Assembly: GCA_043228905.1 (NCBI GenBank)
Contig: JBHGNT010000017.1
Coordinates: forward strand, 9,300,001-9,364,000
Length of the DNA stretch: 64,000 nucleotides
Direction: 5' to 3'
From: Azolla caroliniana
Taxonomy: Eukaryota > Polypodiophyta
Shown here one piece after another: positions 21,201 to 33,171 of this stretch (its first letter is position 1; the number at the start of each line of letters is the position of its first letter). A model generated the notes under the pieces. It made no database searches. It saw only the letters and a list, made by a program, of their open reading frames with translations, and was not told the DNA's origin. The position numbers and the translations under genes are program-made.

Positions 21201-24200
21201 TCCTAACCTTGTGTCAATATAGAAATTAGAAATTTCTCAGCTGACCATAGTGGCAACAATTATTTATGGAGATGGACACTTGCCAATTTAATTGTAACTT
21301 TTAGAATATTTTACAAAATACTCGCTACGAGTTTCTTATCAACATAGACATTAGATCCCATCAAAGCCATGTTTCATTCGAGCATTAACCAATGACTTTC
21401 TTACTGTAGTCATTGCTTCAGCATTTGGTACCGCCGCATAACATGCCCACAATGCCTCCTTCCTCATCTATACATGGAACAGTTGAATTACTCATAAACT
21501 CGCATGGTATCAATCACATGATAAAAGTAAAAAAAGTATGGAGTTTAATTAAGAGTATACCCTCCATAATTGTTCCTTTTCTTCAGGTGTCTCATAATAC
21601 TTAAATCCCGCACCATGGTGCTCTTCTGCTATTTTCTGCACTCTCAGAGTTTGCTCTAGAGCATATGCATCTGCGAATCACATTTGAATCAATTAGACAA
21701 ATGATTAAATATTATACTTTTATAAGACTAGAATACAATGGACTCACTGATCTCTGTGCAAGCGTATGGGAAAAGCAAAGAAAGATTATATTGGGCATAT
21801 CTAAGCAACTCCGTAGACTGACATTTCAATACCAATTTCTGATACATATGTTTAATACTGATTTCCTCCAAGAATTCGAAACATTAAGTTTTCCTAATGA
21901 TTATAAGATCATGCAAACAATGTTAAGGAAATCCTTGCCAAAACGACCCAAAGAGAGGTAACGTATCTAATGTATCAGGGAGTGCAATCAACAAGACATG
22001 AACATGATGAACCATGTTGTCTTTATATCCCACTATGCGTCTTTATATCCCACTATGCCCCAAGTCAAAGTAATATGTATCATGAACCTCTAACTGAAGA
22101 AATAACGACATATAACCTTATAAAAGGTCAATTTGTACATGTGAAATTATGGCCAATTGATTCAGTTCAAGTATCAACTGATATGATCCAATGGTTGGAG
22201 CCTTGAGTCTATCGAATTAAGGTCTAGATCAAAGTTGGAATATGTGTTTTCAAGTTTCTACAAAGCTTGTTTTCAATCACAGTTAGAATATCTGTTTTCA
22301 AGTTTCTACAAAGCTTGTTTTCAAGTTGGAATATGTGTACAAGTTGCAATGTGTGATAAGGAAGCTGCAAACTTCTTCGCATCAGTTAGAGATTGAGGTA
22401 GGCAGATGTACACAAATACCTCTTGAAGAAATAATTTGTGTCAATGGAGTGAAATCTGAAGAAGAACATTTGTCATTGTACTGTTTTTATGAAATAAGAT
22501 GGAGAAACCATTGTCTCTAAGCAACACTTTGGCCCATTATGCAAGGTAACGGAATATGAGGACCAACAGTACTTGGGACTTTTCTTGCTAGAATTGAGAG
22601 ACACAAGGAAAAATTGTTGAAGGACAACAATACAAGCACACATGCTAATCAACAAAGTGCAAATATAGCTTTTGTTTAGCTCCATTACTCCTGCAAGTCA
22701 ATCAAGGGCTACACAAATGGGCTCCCGACTAGGATGTTGACAAGGGGTTACAATAGATCAGGCAATAGCAATTTCTTGATCATGTAGTCCTCGGGCTCGT
22801 GGACCACGATCTTATCACCCTTGTCATCAACAAATAAAGGCCATTATCTCCCACCATCACAAGTGCCTTGCTCGCTTCAGAGACCTCTCCATTCTGGATT
22901 GGCCTACGCTAGAGATTTTTTGAAGACAAAAATTAGAAGATATATGATTCGAGAAACTTACATGTATAGATAAGATACTTTCGTCACATCGTCATTTATT
23001 TCATTTAAGGTACATTTATTTATTTTGGTTATTGTTTCTTAAAGCCAAGACAACATTTTAAGATGCAATTTCTTGTTTGATCTTACAGGCCATTTTGATT
23101 GGTATTCATAGATAAGGTTGCATATTATGATAGTTCATCTTCAGTTTATGATTTAGAAGTTGGATTTGTGAAATATAATTTTCCATTCAACTCACACATT
23201 ACCTAAAATTACATAATCAGGGAAACAGGTCATCGGGGAACTCATTTTTCTTGATTAGTATTCGTAGATAATTGTGCATACTATGATAGCTCATTTAAAT
23301 GTATGATTTATAAGTTGGATTTGTGAAATATAAATCTCCATTCAACTCATTAATTACCTGTGCCAACAAACTCAAACATTAAGATTGGTGTTTCCTTCAT
23401 ACTTCCACCATTAGCAATATTTAAAATCTTTACCATGACTTCATCCAGAAGTTCTACCCGACTAACCTACAGCCATCCCATCAAAAAGTGGATTATGCAT
23501 AATAGAATAAGTGAAGCAGGACGTAAGTCCAAAAAACTCTTGCCTGAATGCCACAGTGCATTGTAGCAATGGCCACATCAGCTGCATCTTTGATTGAAGG
23601 GAAGTTGCAGATTGCTACCTGAAGAACCCAATCTCAATAAGAAAGAAAAAACTTTTTAATTTCGCAATATGAAAAAACTTGGCTAAGGATAGTTCTCATA
23701 GTAAATGCATACAACAGATGCTTCTGGGATCTTTTGAAGTTTTAATGTCACTTCAGTTATAATCCCTAGTGTGCCTTCACTTCCAATCATCAATCTTGTC
23801 ATATCATATCTTCAAAAAAGAAAAATAGGACATAGATAACAATATTAGAATTAGTTCAGCATTCTTTTTAGCATACAAAGAAATAGCAGAAGAAAGAAAG
23901 ATTTTAGCTTTTGTTACAGAAGCAAATTATCCAAACTAAATGCTAAAGAAAAAAGATATTACTTATATGTACAAATTGTTACGTACATCCATAACATTCT
24001 CCACAATCATTTCAAAGAGAAAGAAGAAGAATCTTAAAGTTTCACTCCTACAATGCTGAAGAGTTTAGGGTATCAAGGAGAAATAGTTGGAAGAAATGAG
24101 ATGAAATAAAATGAATGGCTCCAAAAAGCCTAAGTGACACATGAGTCAATGAATTACATCCACATGAATCTTATAGAAGAATAGTAAATAAAGCTAAGAC

Positions 24201-27200
24201 ATTGTACCTAAATTATGTATCTCGGTTGTGAGCATAGTACAATGATATAGGAACCATGATACAAGTTATGCAGAGGATATTATGTACAGAGAGGTAGAAC
24301 GTGAGTTTGTCAACTGATGAACACTCTCATAGGATGATGCCATATGATAACAATGTCATTCACGATGAACCACCCGGAAGATCATGCTCAAACTTCAGAA
24401 ACAATACTATGTATCATCCATGTCTTCTATGTGATGATCCATCCATGTGCCCTAGAGGTTTTGGAGTGAGCCAAATGAGCTTTTTGGTCAAGCATTATTC
24501 TCCATCTTATATACTTCATCTCCAAACCCCACAAGCAGAGCATTGGACCTCACCTTGGTTTATGGACTATCCTGACCAAAGACAAGTGGGATTCTTGTGG
24601 TCATCATATGAAAATATTAGAGAGACTATCATTGAAGTAGAAGAATCTCATGGCTCCTACAAGTACTAGGTAGAGATAATAGGCATGCATAACAATACGA
24701 TGCACAAGAGTTTCCATTAGTTGTATTTCTTCCAGATTTCTTATTCTTTCTTTACATCATCTATACATGCATTACATCAACCTAATAAATCAAGCTGTAT
24801 ATACCTAACGAATTGTAGCATTTAATAATGGCATCATCTGCAACGGACTTGAATCTTGTACACATACAACCATTTTCCCAAGACACCGTTACCAGTAACT
24901 CTGGATCTTTGGCCATTGGCAAATATTTTCGAAGACGTCAGATAAGTGCTTTTTTGGGAAATCTCACAACAAACTTCATTATCATCAACAAAATTCTTGA
25001 TCTACATTAAGACAGATACCGTGACCTGCTGGCCATTTTCACGAAATCACTTCGCATATTTTGACATAAGATTGAGGTTTTCCAGCCAGAAACATAATGC
25101 ATTACGAAGAACTTACATCATATCTAAAAACAAGTCGTTAATCATGCATAGTTTACATAATCCATTGAGAAGTTTGGGACAAACCCTGCAGATGTTTTGC
25201 GAGCACGATTTGCTGTTTTGATCACATCTCCATTCGCGAGAACTGCCTGCAGCAGCACCAGATAATACCTGAAATTTGGTGAATCAGCTGGTCTCTAAAG
25301 AATATCTAATAAGGATAGTATCAAAGCTAACCTTCAATGAGATAACATTGTCCTTCATTGTACCATACCTGAGATATTAAAGTATAGAGTAAGAAGATAA
25401 TCACACAATATTATAATTGAACATCAAGGTGAACAATGTTAATTTATCCCTGCCCAACATAATTGATACATGGGAAGGGAAGGAATTCATCTTGATATGC
25501 AGATGATTGCATACAGGGCAGTTCAATACCGGACAGCAAGAGAGCCTGAACAACGAGTTGCACACATCCCACCAATTGACGCTCCAGGACCTGGCACATA
25601 TTTACATATCCCACAAAAAGATGCTCAGCTTGATTAAAGAAATTTATTTCATACTGAACTAGTTCAAACTTCACTTGATAAATAGCATACTTGAAAGTCC
25701 TATATGTTACTGCTTTTATGCTACAAGGGTACCTGGATCTAATGGAAAAAATAATCCATAAGGTTTCAGAAATTCATTAAGTTCAATCCATCCAAGACCA
25801 GGCTCCACTACCACATCCATGTCATCAACATTCAGCGCTTTAATAGCCTAAGAGCATGCCAAATAAAACTTGTCACATTGTGGATGTGCAACAGAATTCC
25901 ACAAAATGAAGTGCTCACCTTCATTTGACTCATGTCAACGCTTACACCCTTGAAAGGGGTCAATGTTTGTCCTTCAATTGAGGTGGCACCACCAAAAGGT
26001 ATGATTGGAACCTAAAACAAAATGTACATAAGGTAGAGTGAAGAAAGAAAGAAAATATATTTATGTCTTTCAAGAGGCCAAAATGGCCTATACGACCACA
26101 AGAGATTGCATTTTAAAATGTTGTATTCTCTTTGAGAACAACAAAATAAATTAAATGTGACTACATAAAAAGTAAATAAATGCAGAAAGAAAGACAGAAA
26201 ACGATATTAACATCTTTTAAGAGGCCAAAATGGCATATAAGACCAAACAAGAGTTTACATAGTACAATATGTTGCGGTTGCATTGTTGTCCTTCAACTTC
26301 TCTCTATCTCTTGAGTTCTAGTAGAACAATCCCAAACCCTGTTGGCTTGTGTATTCCATGATTTGGAACAGGGGGCCAAAGCCTTGTTTGAAGAGGCAGT
26401 GATATCTCCCTCTTATTTCATCAAAAACACCAGTGGCAGACAGTGTTTTTCTGATTCATCCACCTGATGGTACCATTGCCATATCCATTCTTTCACAAGC
26501 TTGACTGCATATCTGCCTATCTCATTTCTAACTAATGTGAAGAGGTCCTGAACTAGACACATGAGATAGAGGTCTATCCATATAAGAAAGAAAGAAAGAA
26601 AGAAAGATATATCAAAGTCTTAAGAGGCTGAACTGGCCTATAAGACCAAACAAGAGATTACATCTTAAGTGTCCTCTCGTCTTTGAGACCAACATATCAA
26701 AATGAAATAAATATTCCTAAGTAAATATAATGGAACATAAAATAAAAAGAGACTAAATAATCTTGTTTTCGGCACATGTAAGATTCTCAAGTCCAATATA
26801 TTGTAACTTTTGTCTTCAAAAGATCTCTGGCATAGGTTGATCCACAATGGAGAGGTTTCCGAAGCAAGGTAAGCACCCGCAATGGTGGAGATAACGGCCT
26901 TTACCTGTTGATGACAAGGGTGGTGATATTATGGTTCATGACGCCGGTGCCTACATGCCCTACAAATTGCCATTGCCTGATCTTTATTATGCCCTAGTCG
27001 GGAGCACATTTGTGTAGCCCTTGATTGACTTGTAGCATTAGTACGAGTGATGGGACTAAAGAAAGTTGTGATCGTTCTTTATGGATGAGCTTGTGTGGTT
27101 GTAATGTTGTCAAACAACTTTTCATTGTGTCTCTTGAGTTCTAGCAAGAAAAGTCCTAGGAACTGTTGGTCCTCATATTCCATTGACTTGCGTAGCTGGC

Positions 27201-30200
27201 CAAAGCCTTGTTTAAAGAGGCAATGGTATCTCTCTCTTATTTCATAAAAGACACTATAGTGACAAACATAGAGTTCTTCAGATTCCACGCCTTAACGACA
27301 CAATTCCACTCCTACCTCGATCTCTAATTGATGTGATGAGGTTCACAGCTGCCCTATCACACTGCACAGCACATAGGATAGATGTATCTCCATATAAGGT
27401 GGCCTGATGATGGATCCATCCTCCGGTGTGTGTACAACGTGTCCTGTAGTGGGCCATCTTTGTACCGAGTGATATTTTGGGGCTTCACCATGTTACCTTG
27501 TTTTCCAAGTTAATAATATCAGTTTGGATCACTCTATTCTTTTCCACTTTGGTCATGTTTAGATGGGGACAGTCCAAGCTATATTGAAATGGGGTTAGTG
27601 TATTTTATGCTTATGCCATGTGACTCGAACCATTGCTTCATTTTAGCATACCAACAATGAACATCTCCATGTTCAGCCAGTTCTCTTGAACATTAGTGCT
27701 AACCTTGAGTACCTTCCTTTAGGGAACTCCCAAAGACGTTGGATCAAGTCACTAATCGGAATAATGCCTCGGTGATTATAGGGGCTGCTCCAATCTCTGC
27801 CCAAATTATATCACGGGGCACCAATGTTTTGATCCTTATCATGTGGACGATCATTGACACTAAATGTCTTTCTAAATCTTTCCAATGATTTGCTTTGTTA
27901 AGACTTCTAGGTATGTGGAGCACATATATTCCACCCTTTACTCTTCCAAGAAGAATTCTAGTTCTGATCTTGTTACCCATACTTGAGTGGCGTTAAACAC
28001 CATCACTTTAGAATTATCCATGTTTATGAACAAACCTTTGTCTTTACAAAATAGTTTAAAGACATTTAGATGTCTTTGTAGTTCCTCCAGAGAGTCAAAA
28101 ATCAGCACAATATCATCTGCATATAGCAACATTTGTATAGCTATACCCGCTAGGCAAGCTCCCGAACCCCCGAATCTCTCTATGTGATTTGATACCTCAT
28201 CTATATAGAGACCATAGAGAGTGGTAATGATACTATGTAAGAATCTAGTAAAACTGCTAAATGTACAAAAAAGTCTTGTTAGCTAAGACTGATGGACTGA
28301 AACTTCTGATTCCAAAACATATCGATTCGAGATGGAGAGGTCTCCAAAGTGAAGGACACACTTCAATGTCAGGTGATAATGCCTTTATCTATCAATGACA
28401 AGGGTGACAAGGTTTATGTGCATGACAAATTGCTATTGCCCCATCTATTGTAACCTGTTCTAGTATATGATTGAAACTGACCTTGTGTAGCCCTTGATTG
28501 ACTTGTAGCATGAGAAGGAGTGATGTTGTTAAAGAAAGTTGAGATGGTTTTTTGTTTGAGAGCTGTTGTGGATGTACTCTTGTCATTCGAAAACTTTTCC
28601 AGGTGTCTTTTGAGTTCTCGCAAGAATAATACCAATCATATTCCATTACTTTGATGAGTACGCCAAAGCCTCATTTAAAGAGGCGGTAGTATCTCCCTCT
28701 TATAACACATTGGTCCTCTTATTCCTAGCCTTGACAGCATAATTGCCAAATCTATTCTTCCATAGATTTGCGTGCGTATCGCTTATCTTAATCACTAACA
28801 GATGTAAAGAGATCCTAAGTTTCACCCTAACACATAAACTAGACGTGTACTTATATAAGAAGGCCTGATGATAATGTATGAGAAAAATGAAAAGTAATCA
28901 ATAGGATATACCATAATTGCAGGAGAGATAGACGATAAGTGGATTGCCCTATGCAGCAGTCTTACAATGTATATCACTCTTAAGAAAACATTCAAAGTGA
29001 TGCCTGCAACCTCCAACAAAATTGTGTTGCAATGATGTATTCTCCAATGTAGGTAGCATCCATTGTGAGGAATCCAAGCAGCCCAACTAAAGAGCTTAGG
29101 CAAGAACTATCCCATTGCGAGATGCTTGCTATTGTCGGGTCTTCTGGAATATCTCTCCATGGAACCCCTAACATCCTCTTTGGAACTATGTGCTGACTTC
29201 ACCAACAACTCAAAAAAGACTCTTAAAGTGCTGACCTCTACAGAAAGAAGCTCAAACATCTTTGATCATAGAAATCCAAGACCCCAAATTTTGGTTGAAA
29301 TCCCTCCCTAGAAAGGTAATAGAAGTGTACTAATATAAAATACAGCAGCATGTCTAGAACTTGTACAGTTTATGAATCATAATAGACCACATTGTTATAT
29401 TACCCTTGGGCTATTGCCCAATTTTCCAAAATACTTATTGGGGAGTGTGATGGCTCTGTCTTCTGTAAAACATGTGTATTGAAATTTAATTAGAGAACAT
29501 GATAGTCTAAGATATCTCATCTCCTATAAGTATCCAATATCACATCATCATAAAGCATGCAATTCAGACACAAGATTCAGTGAACATCGGTCAAAACAAA
29601 TGTTCAAGTCATAGTTAAGAATCACCGAGATTCCAAATACATCTACATTGTAGAACAATCACAAGATTCAAACGAGACGAGGAGAGTGAAAAAGATTCCT
29701 ACATTATATCATGTCTTTCATTCACCATAATATTTTCTAGTTAGCATTAACAACCTTAAATTTGTTGCATGCTTTCACCACTCCTACCACTTCTTCTTGA
29801 GTCCTGCAGTACAAATGTCACAGGGGGGGAAATAAACACTACTTTCAAAAAACCATAAGGTGATGATGCATGCATGGATGAATGAACAATGAACGCTTAC
29901 TTTGGGTACACAACCACATCTGGAATGTGCTCTGCAGGATGATAGCTGTTTACAGGCTTGCCATGTATTTCTCTATCCTCTGGATCGAGCACCACATACT
30001 CTTCCTATAACATAGCCAAGTAAGAGATTTCCTACAAACAGAATCCCACCCTTTAAATAAAGATCAAGGAGATAAAACCCTACACCACAAATAGCCTTCA
30101 ACTCTGCAATAAAAGAATCTTGCACATTTTGTTGACTCAAAGATTCCTGAAGAATTTGAACCCTAAAAAAGGAACAAGGTTTACGTTATGATCAAAACAT

Positions 30201-31159
30201 AATTATGTGACAACATCTAATTAAGCACATTGTGGTTAATAAACTTCCATTGAATCATCATGTTATTACATGACGGCGACAAAAATACATCTCATGAGAA
30301 CAAAACTGTCTCATTACATTGTATACAGCTTTAGAAAAGAACTTGCACAATGGTTATGAATTGAACACCATTAAGCATCAGTGGTGTTTGTACTGGGAAC
30401 TGGATTAATCTGATTTTATGCATGTAAAAAAGGGTGTCCTTGCTATTCATACCACCACAACTTATTCCTCCTTTGTAGGTTATCTAAAATAGAGGGTTTC
30501 TCAATGTTGATATGATTTTACCTGTTATACATGCGTACAATCCAAGAAGAATGAGAATGACAGGAAACATCTTCTTCGGATGATCTCCAAATAGTCTTTC
30601 ATTGTCTACAAATGTTTATGCTTGATCCAATAAACTCTACAAAAGTTTCCAATTTGCGAGTATTTTTTTTTTTCATTCATTCATATGGTACACATCCATC
30701 AATCTTCAAATTGGGCCAAGCATCTGGAAATCCTTTAATTCCTATTTTTTTGTGGAAATCCTGTGATTCCTATTTTGTTTTGTACCGAATGCCTTCCTTT
30801 CTGATGGTTTAATGCTCATTTAGAGACGATTTAAGCTCAAAGGATGAGGGAAATAAAAACAAAATAAAACAAATTCCGAGGCAAGAATATATATATATAT
30901 ATATATATATACATACATACTTGTGAGGCTCGGCGGAGAGCATCTTCTGCGAAAAGAGAAAAGCAGCGGAAGCAGAAGACGCAACAGATAAAGCGAAGAG
31001 ACCATGGCCATGTGAGTGTGAGCGACGGCGAGAATGCGAATGCGAAGAGGAGGTGGCAAGAGGGCGAGGGAAGTGGTAGAAGAAAGGAGGCGTGTAACGA
31101 GGAAAGCAGAGACGAAGCAATCGAGTCGAGAAAGCCATGGATGATGGCGGGTGAATCAA
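18288..31159 (-). CDS. DLD: D-lactate dehydrogenase (cytochrome), mitochondrial
   Basis: FAD enzyme that oxidises D-lactate to pyruvate and passes electrons to cytochrome c; D-lactate comes from the glyoxalase route of methylglyoxal removal. Exons: 31159-30921, 30162-30084, 30004-29901, 29803-29755, 26011-25919, 25847-25733, 25590-25530, 25368-25332, 25246-25185, 23809-23713, 23618-23544, 23466-23358, 21670-21561, 21467-21405, 21122-21043, 20963-20833, 18523-18480, 18407-18288. They sum to 1668 nt, 555 aa, in frame throughout. Introns are GT-AG except GC-AG at 23543-23467. Residues 1-50 are Arg/Ser/His-rich with few acids, fitting a mitochondrial presequence. FAD-binding motifs: FGGATSIEG (163-171), GPGASIGGMCATRCSGS (227-243). 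C-terminal FAD-oxidase motifs: SHAGDGNFH (462-470), EHGVGTGK (507-514). A second Met at codon 8 could also start. Introns 4, 9, 12 and 16 are enlarged by repeats. A MULE sits 61 bp upstream. Confidence 0.95.
19734..20138 (-). other. Unrecognised 134-codon open frame inside DLD intron 16
   Basis: An open frame on the same strand as DLD, inside the 20832-18524 intron. It contains DWRTHPNLVDSPTIVG and HKQARAAFQRKKKRLYLAKFK. It does not match a DLD exon and does not join to its neighbours in frame. The composition looks coding-like rather than repeat-like, and in-frame stops just upstream suggest a transposon or gene relic. I do not recognise the family. Confidence 0.3.
22330..22925 (+). repeat. 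Dispersed repeat family R, copy 1 (inverted relative to copies 2-4)
   Basis: Lies in DLD intron 12. It reads GAGGACCAACAGTACTTGGG, CTTTTCTTGCTAGAATTGAG, then CAAGTCAATCAAGGGCTACA and a segment ending near GACCTCTCCATT. The reverse complements of the same motifs occur in intron 4 at about 26270-26560, 26815-27400 and 28310-28850. Each copy retains traces of an open frame (E-Y-E-D-Q-Q-x-L-G-L-F-L-L-E-L), so the ancestor was coding. Family unknown; it travels next to LINE reverse-transcriptase sequence in intron 4, so it may be part of a LINE. Confidence 0.6.
26040..26690. repeat. Three copies of a ~90-bp unit plus (GAAA)n, and R-family copy 2
   Basis: The unit AAGAAAGAAAGAA ... AAGAGGCCAAAATGGC ... 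AGACCAAACAAGAG occurs at about 26045-26115, 26187-26255 and 26587-26665. A pure GAAA tract is at 26587-26606. Between the second and third copies, 26270-26560 carries the R-family segment (CTCTTGAGTTCTAGTAGAAC, CAAAGCCTTGTTTGAAGAGG). The layout suggests duplication of the unit together with R-family sequence within DLD intron 4. Confidence 0.6.
26815..27400 (-). repeat. Dispersed repeat family R, copy 3
   Basis: In DLD intron 4. On the minus strand a 69-codon frame (27288-27079) reads LYVCHYSVFYEIRERYHCLF then EYEDQQFLGLFLLELKRHNE, clearly the same protein relic as in copies 1 and 4. It is followed by CAAGTCAATCAAGGGCTACA (as reverse complement near 27020). Terminal repeats were not found. 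Confidence 0.6.
27640..28250 (-). mobile_element. LINE reverse-transcriptase fragment in DLD intron 4
   Basis: At 28132-27938 the minus strand encodes LLYADDIVLIFDSLEELQRH, with the catalytic YADD motif followed by the usual LINE continuation (K-D-K-G-L-F-I-N-M-D-N-S-K). Further pieces at 27980-27744 (RDIIWAEIGAAPIITEALFR) resemble the region downstream of the reverse transcriptase in the LINE at 57212-58205 (HDIIRVEFTLPPMLVEALFQ). Both ends are missing and frameshifts are present. It is flanked by R-family copies on both sides. Confidence 0.75.
28310..28850 (-). repeat. Dispersed repeat family R, copy 4
   Basis: In DLD intron 4, on the upstream side of the LINE fragment. Shares TGTAGCCCTTGATTGACTTG, GTCTTTTGAGTTCTCGCAAG and CAAAGCCTCATTTAAAGAGG with copies 2 and 3. 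No intact frame remains. Confidence 0.55.
30884..30918. repeat. (TA)n/(CATA)n microsatellite at the 5' end of DLD intron 1
   Basis: About 13 TA dinucleotides followed by ACATACATAC lie immediately next to the exon 1 splice donor (GTATGTATGTAT on the minus strand). Length change here could affect the donor context. Confidence 0.85.
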
Positions 31160-31189
31160 TCGATGACAGTCACAGTAGTAGCAGTAGTA

Positions 31190-31219
31190 GTATGTATGTA
31201 TGTATGTATGTATGTATGT
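31190..31219. repeat. (TATG)n microsatellite in the DLD 5' flank
   Basis: Eight or so TATG repeats lie between the DLD start codon and the MULE target duplication. The same TATG-rich sequence resumes beyond the MULE at 37013-37042, which supports a single original TATG-rich site split by the insertion. Confidence 0.8.
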
Positions 31220-31228
31220 ATATGTATT
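31220..31228. repeat. MULE target-site duplication, left (ATATGTATT)
   Basis: Identical to 37004-37012 at the other end of the element. Lies 61 bp upstream of the DLD start codon. Confidence 0.7.
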
Positions 31229-31342
31229 GCTCGTGACTAACTGCTACCAAATATTAAAGAGGGCAAGTGAGGGAATCGCGGAGAGGGACGGTACAGGTCA
31301 CATCGCTGATGGCGCGTTCGATCTCCACCGTCCAAGATGGAT
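31229..31342 (+). repeat. MULE terminal inverted repeat, left
   Basis: 114 bp. It contains CTACCAAATATTAAAGAGG, AGTGAGGGAATCGCGGAGAG and CGTTCGATCTCCACCGTCC, each found in reverse complement at 36890-37003. Mismatches are concentrated in the outermost 14 bases. Confidence 0.9.
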
Positions 31343-31359
31343 AAAAAGCTGACAACGTC

Positions 31360-31500
31360 TGTCAGAAGGAGCCCGACTCTGCGAAAAGGAGCCCGACTCT
31401 GCCACAGGGAGCCCGACTCTGTCAAAAAGGAGCCCGACTCTGTCAGAAGGAGCCCCGCTGTCAGATCACATCAGTAAGAAGGAGCCCGACTCTGTAGCAA
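31360..31500 (+). repeat. Subterminal repeats of the MULE (GGAGCCCGACTCTG), left
   Basis: Six copies of AGGAGCCCGACTCTG or close variants. The right end carries the same motif as GAGTCGGGCTCC. Arrays of short motifs inside the ends of DNA transposons commonly bind the transposase; that role here is inferred. Confidence 0.8.
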
Positions 31501-31689
31501 CAAACATCAAAAACTCCACAAAATTGTAAGTGTACAACAAATATTTTCCATGAAACTGACCATAAAATTTCTCAAAAAAACGTAAAGGTTCAAATAACAA
31601 GTCTTACATAAAATATTAAAATGTCAGATGTTGACAACCCTAAATTGAAATATACATATTAAGATTATGGCTCATGTCGGGATGATTGC

Positions 31690-32772
31690 AAGATGCAACC
31701 ACAATTTTTACAACATGTAACATTTGAGTCCCTTGAAGTCAAGGTCAAGCCATCGCAACGCAAACACCGAACCTTCTCATGGTCAACCAATGGCAATCTC
31801 CTCCTAGCCCGACTAGCACCTCTTTGTAATTTTCCGGAGTGGGATTTGGAAGTGTTTGGGGAGCTGCCAATAAGTTCTTGCGAGATGTCTATTGTTGCAC
31901 GAGATGTCTATTGTTGCTGCCAATAAGTTCTTGCGAGATGTCTATTTTCGACATACCTTTCCAATATTCTCTCTGCTTCTTTAAGTCGAGACCTTTGATC
32001 CCTACAATTCGCACGAGGTGCAAACCGACCACTCTCACATATTTCTTGTCGTTGCTTGTACCACTCTATTACCGTTCCTCCTATGCAAGTGCCAGTTTCA
32101 CTGTCCCCGATTAAGACATGTAGAAGGTCGGTAATTGATCGGTTTATTCTTCCCCTCAAGGCAATATACTTGATAAACTGCCAATGTCTTTCCACAATAT
32201 TGGTAGTGTCAACATGTCCATAGTTGAACATTCTACCAAACTTGGGCCAGAGTTTCCTCCACACACATGTCAAACCACAAATGTGTTTGGGACCGTTGCC
32301 CATTTACAACAATCCAAGATTGACGGTCTGTTGCAACCACATTAGTTATGGCATTATATGACGTCCAACATTTATCGATCACTATCGCATTTGGCCTCAC
32401 CGTGGGCATCCTTGCGAATATGACTCTCAAACAAGTTTCTAATGCCACTTGCTCATGGTTTGACCCCTTATCAGAACTACAAAGCATGTACCATAATGGG
32501 ATCCCAATTCCCATGGCATTGGGGGCAACTGCGGCATATAATGGTAGCCCAAATTGGTTTGTTTTAAATGTCGAGTCGATTGCCCAAGAGTTGTTTAGGG
32601 TCAACCGCTCACACATTTCCAACATCCATTGATCTTGAAGTATCAAGATAAATGGTTGTATGGCGGGAGATCCTGGTTCACCATGCAGGTAGGGTTGAAC
32701 ATGTGCCACTTTCCCAAGATCTCGGAGTGCATAGGCATGATGCAAGATCAAAGCCCAATCAACCTTAGTCAT
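31690..32772 (-). pseudogene. MULE transposase relic (copy B)
   Basis: The 32772-32260 frame has a DDE-type core start (NNSWAIDSTFKTNQFGLPLY, then a conserved D at VIDKCW), the arrangement of MULE transposases. A frame change near 32265 leads into TTNIVERHWQFIKYIALRGR and GDSETGTCIGGTVIEWYKQR (32230-31950). The C-terminal end reads RCLRCDG...CCKNCGC (31720-31640 region), a possible zinc ribbon, instead of the SWIM finger kept in copy A. The N-terminus is missing, replaced by a 35-bp minisatellite. An acidic third catalytic residue could not be placed with confidence. Confidence 0.7.
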
Positions 32773-32774
32773 GG

Positions 32775-33045
32775 CACTCCCAATTTTTAACCTTAGTCAT
32801 AAGATTGACATTGAGTCTTATTATGTCTTTGAAATGGATTGACATTGAGTCTTATTTATGTCTTTGAAATGGATTGACATTGAGTCTTATTTATGTCTTT
32901 GAAATGGATTGACATTGAGTCTTATTTATGTCTTTGAAATGGAATGACATTGAGTCTTATTATGTCTTATTATGTCTTTGAATTGGATTGACATTGAGTC
33001 TTATTATGTCTTTGAAATGGATTGACATTATGTCTTACTATGTAT
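32775..33045. repeat. ~35-bp minisatellite inside the MULE
   Basis: About eight copies of GGATTGACATTGAGTCTTAT plus TTATGTCTTTGAAAT, most of them 35 bp, with small deletions in three. Confidence 0.85.
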
Positions 33046-33171
33046 TCTTTACGTAAGGACCGAAGCACTCTTTCTATATACTTACTCTTTATTGGCCTTT
33101 CTCAAAAACCATTGCCTTCACTACTTGTCAATAAGCTATTAGTCTTATTCTTTTGACACCCAAAACAATTC

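Noticed and set aside
18288-31159. DLD as a pseudogene because of its many small pieces
   Set aside because: All 18 exons have splice sites and join to 555 codons in one frame with every family motif kept.
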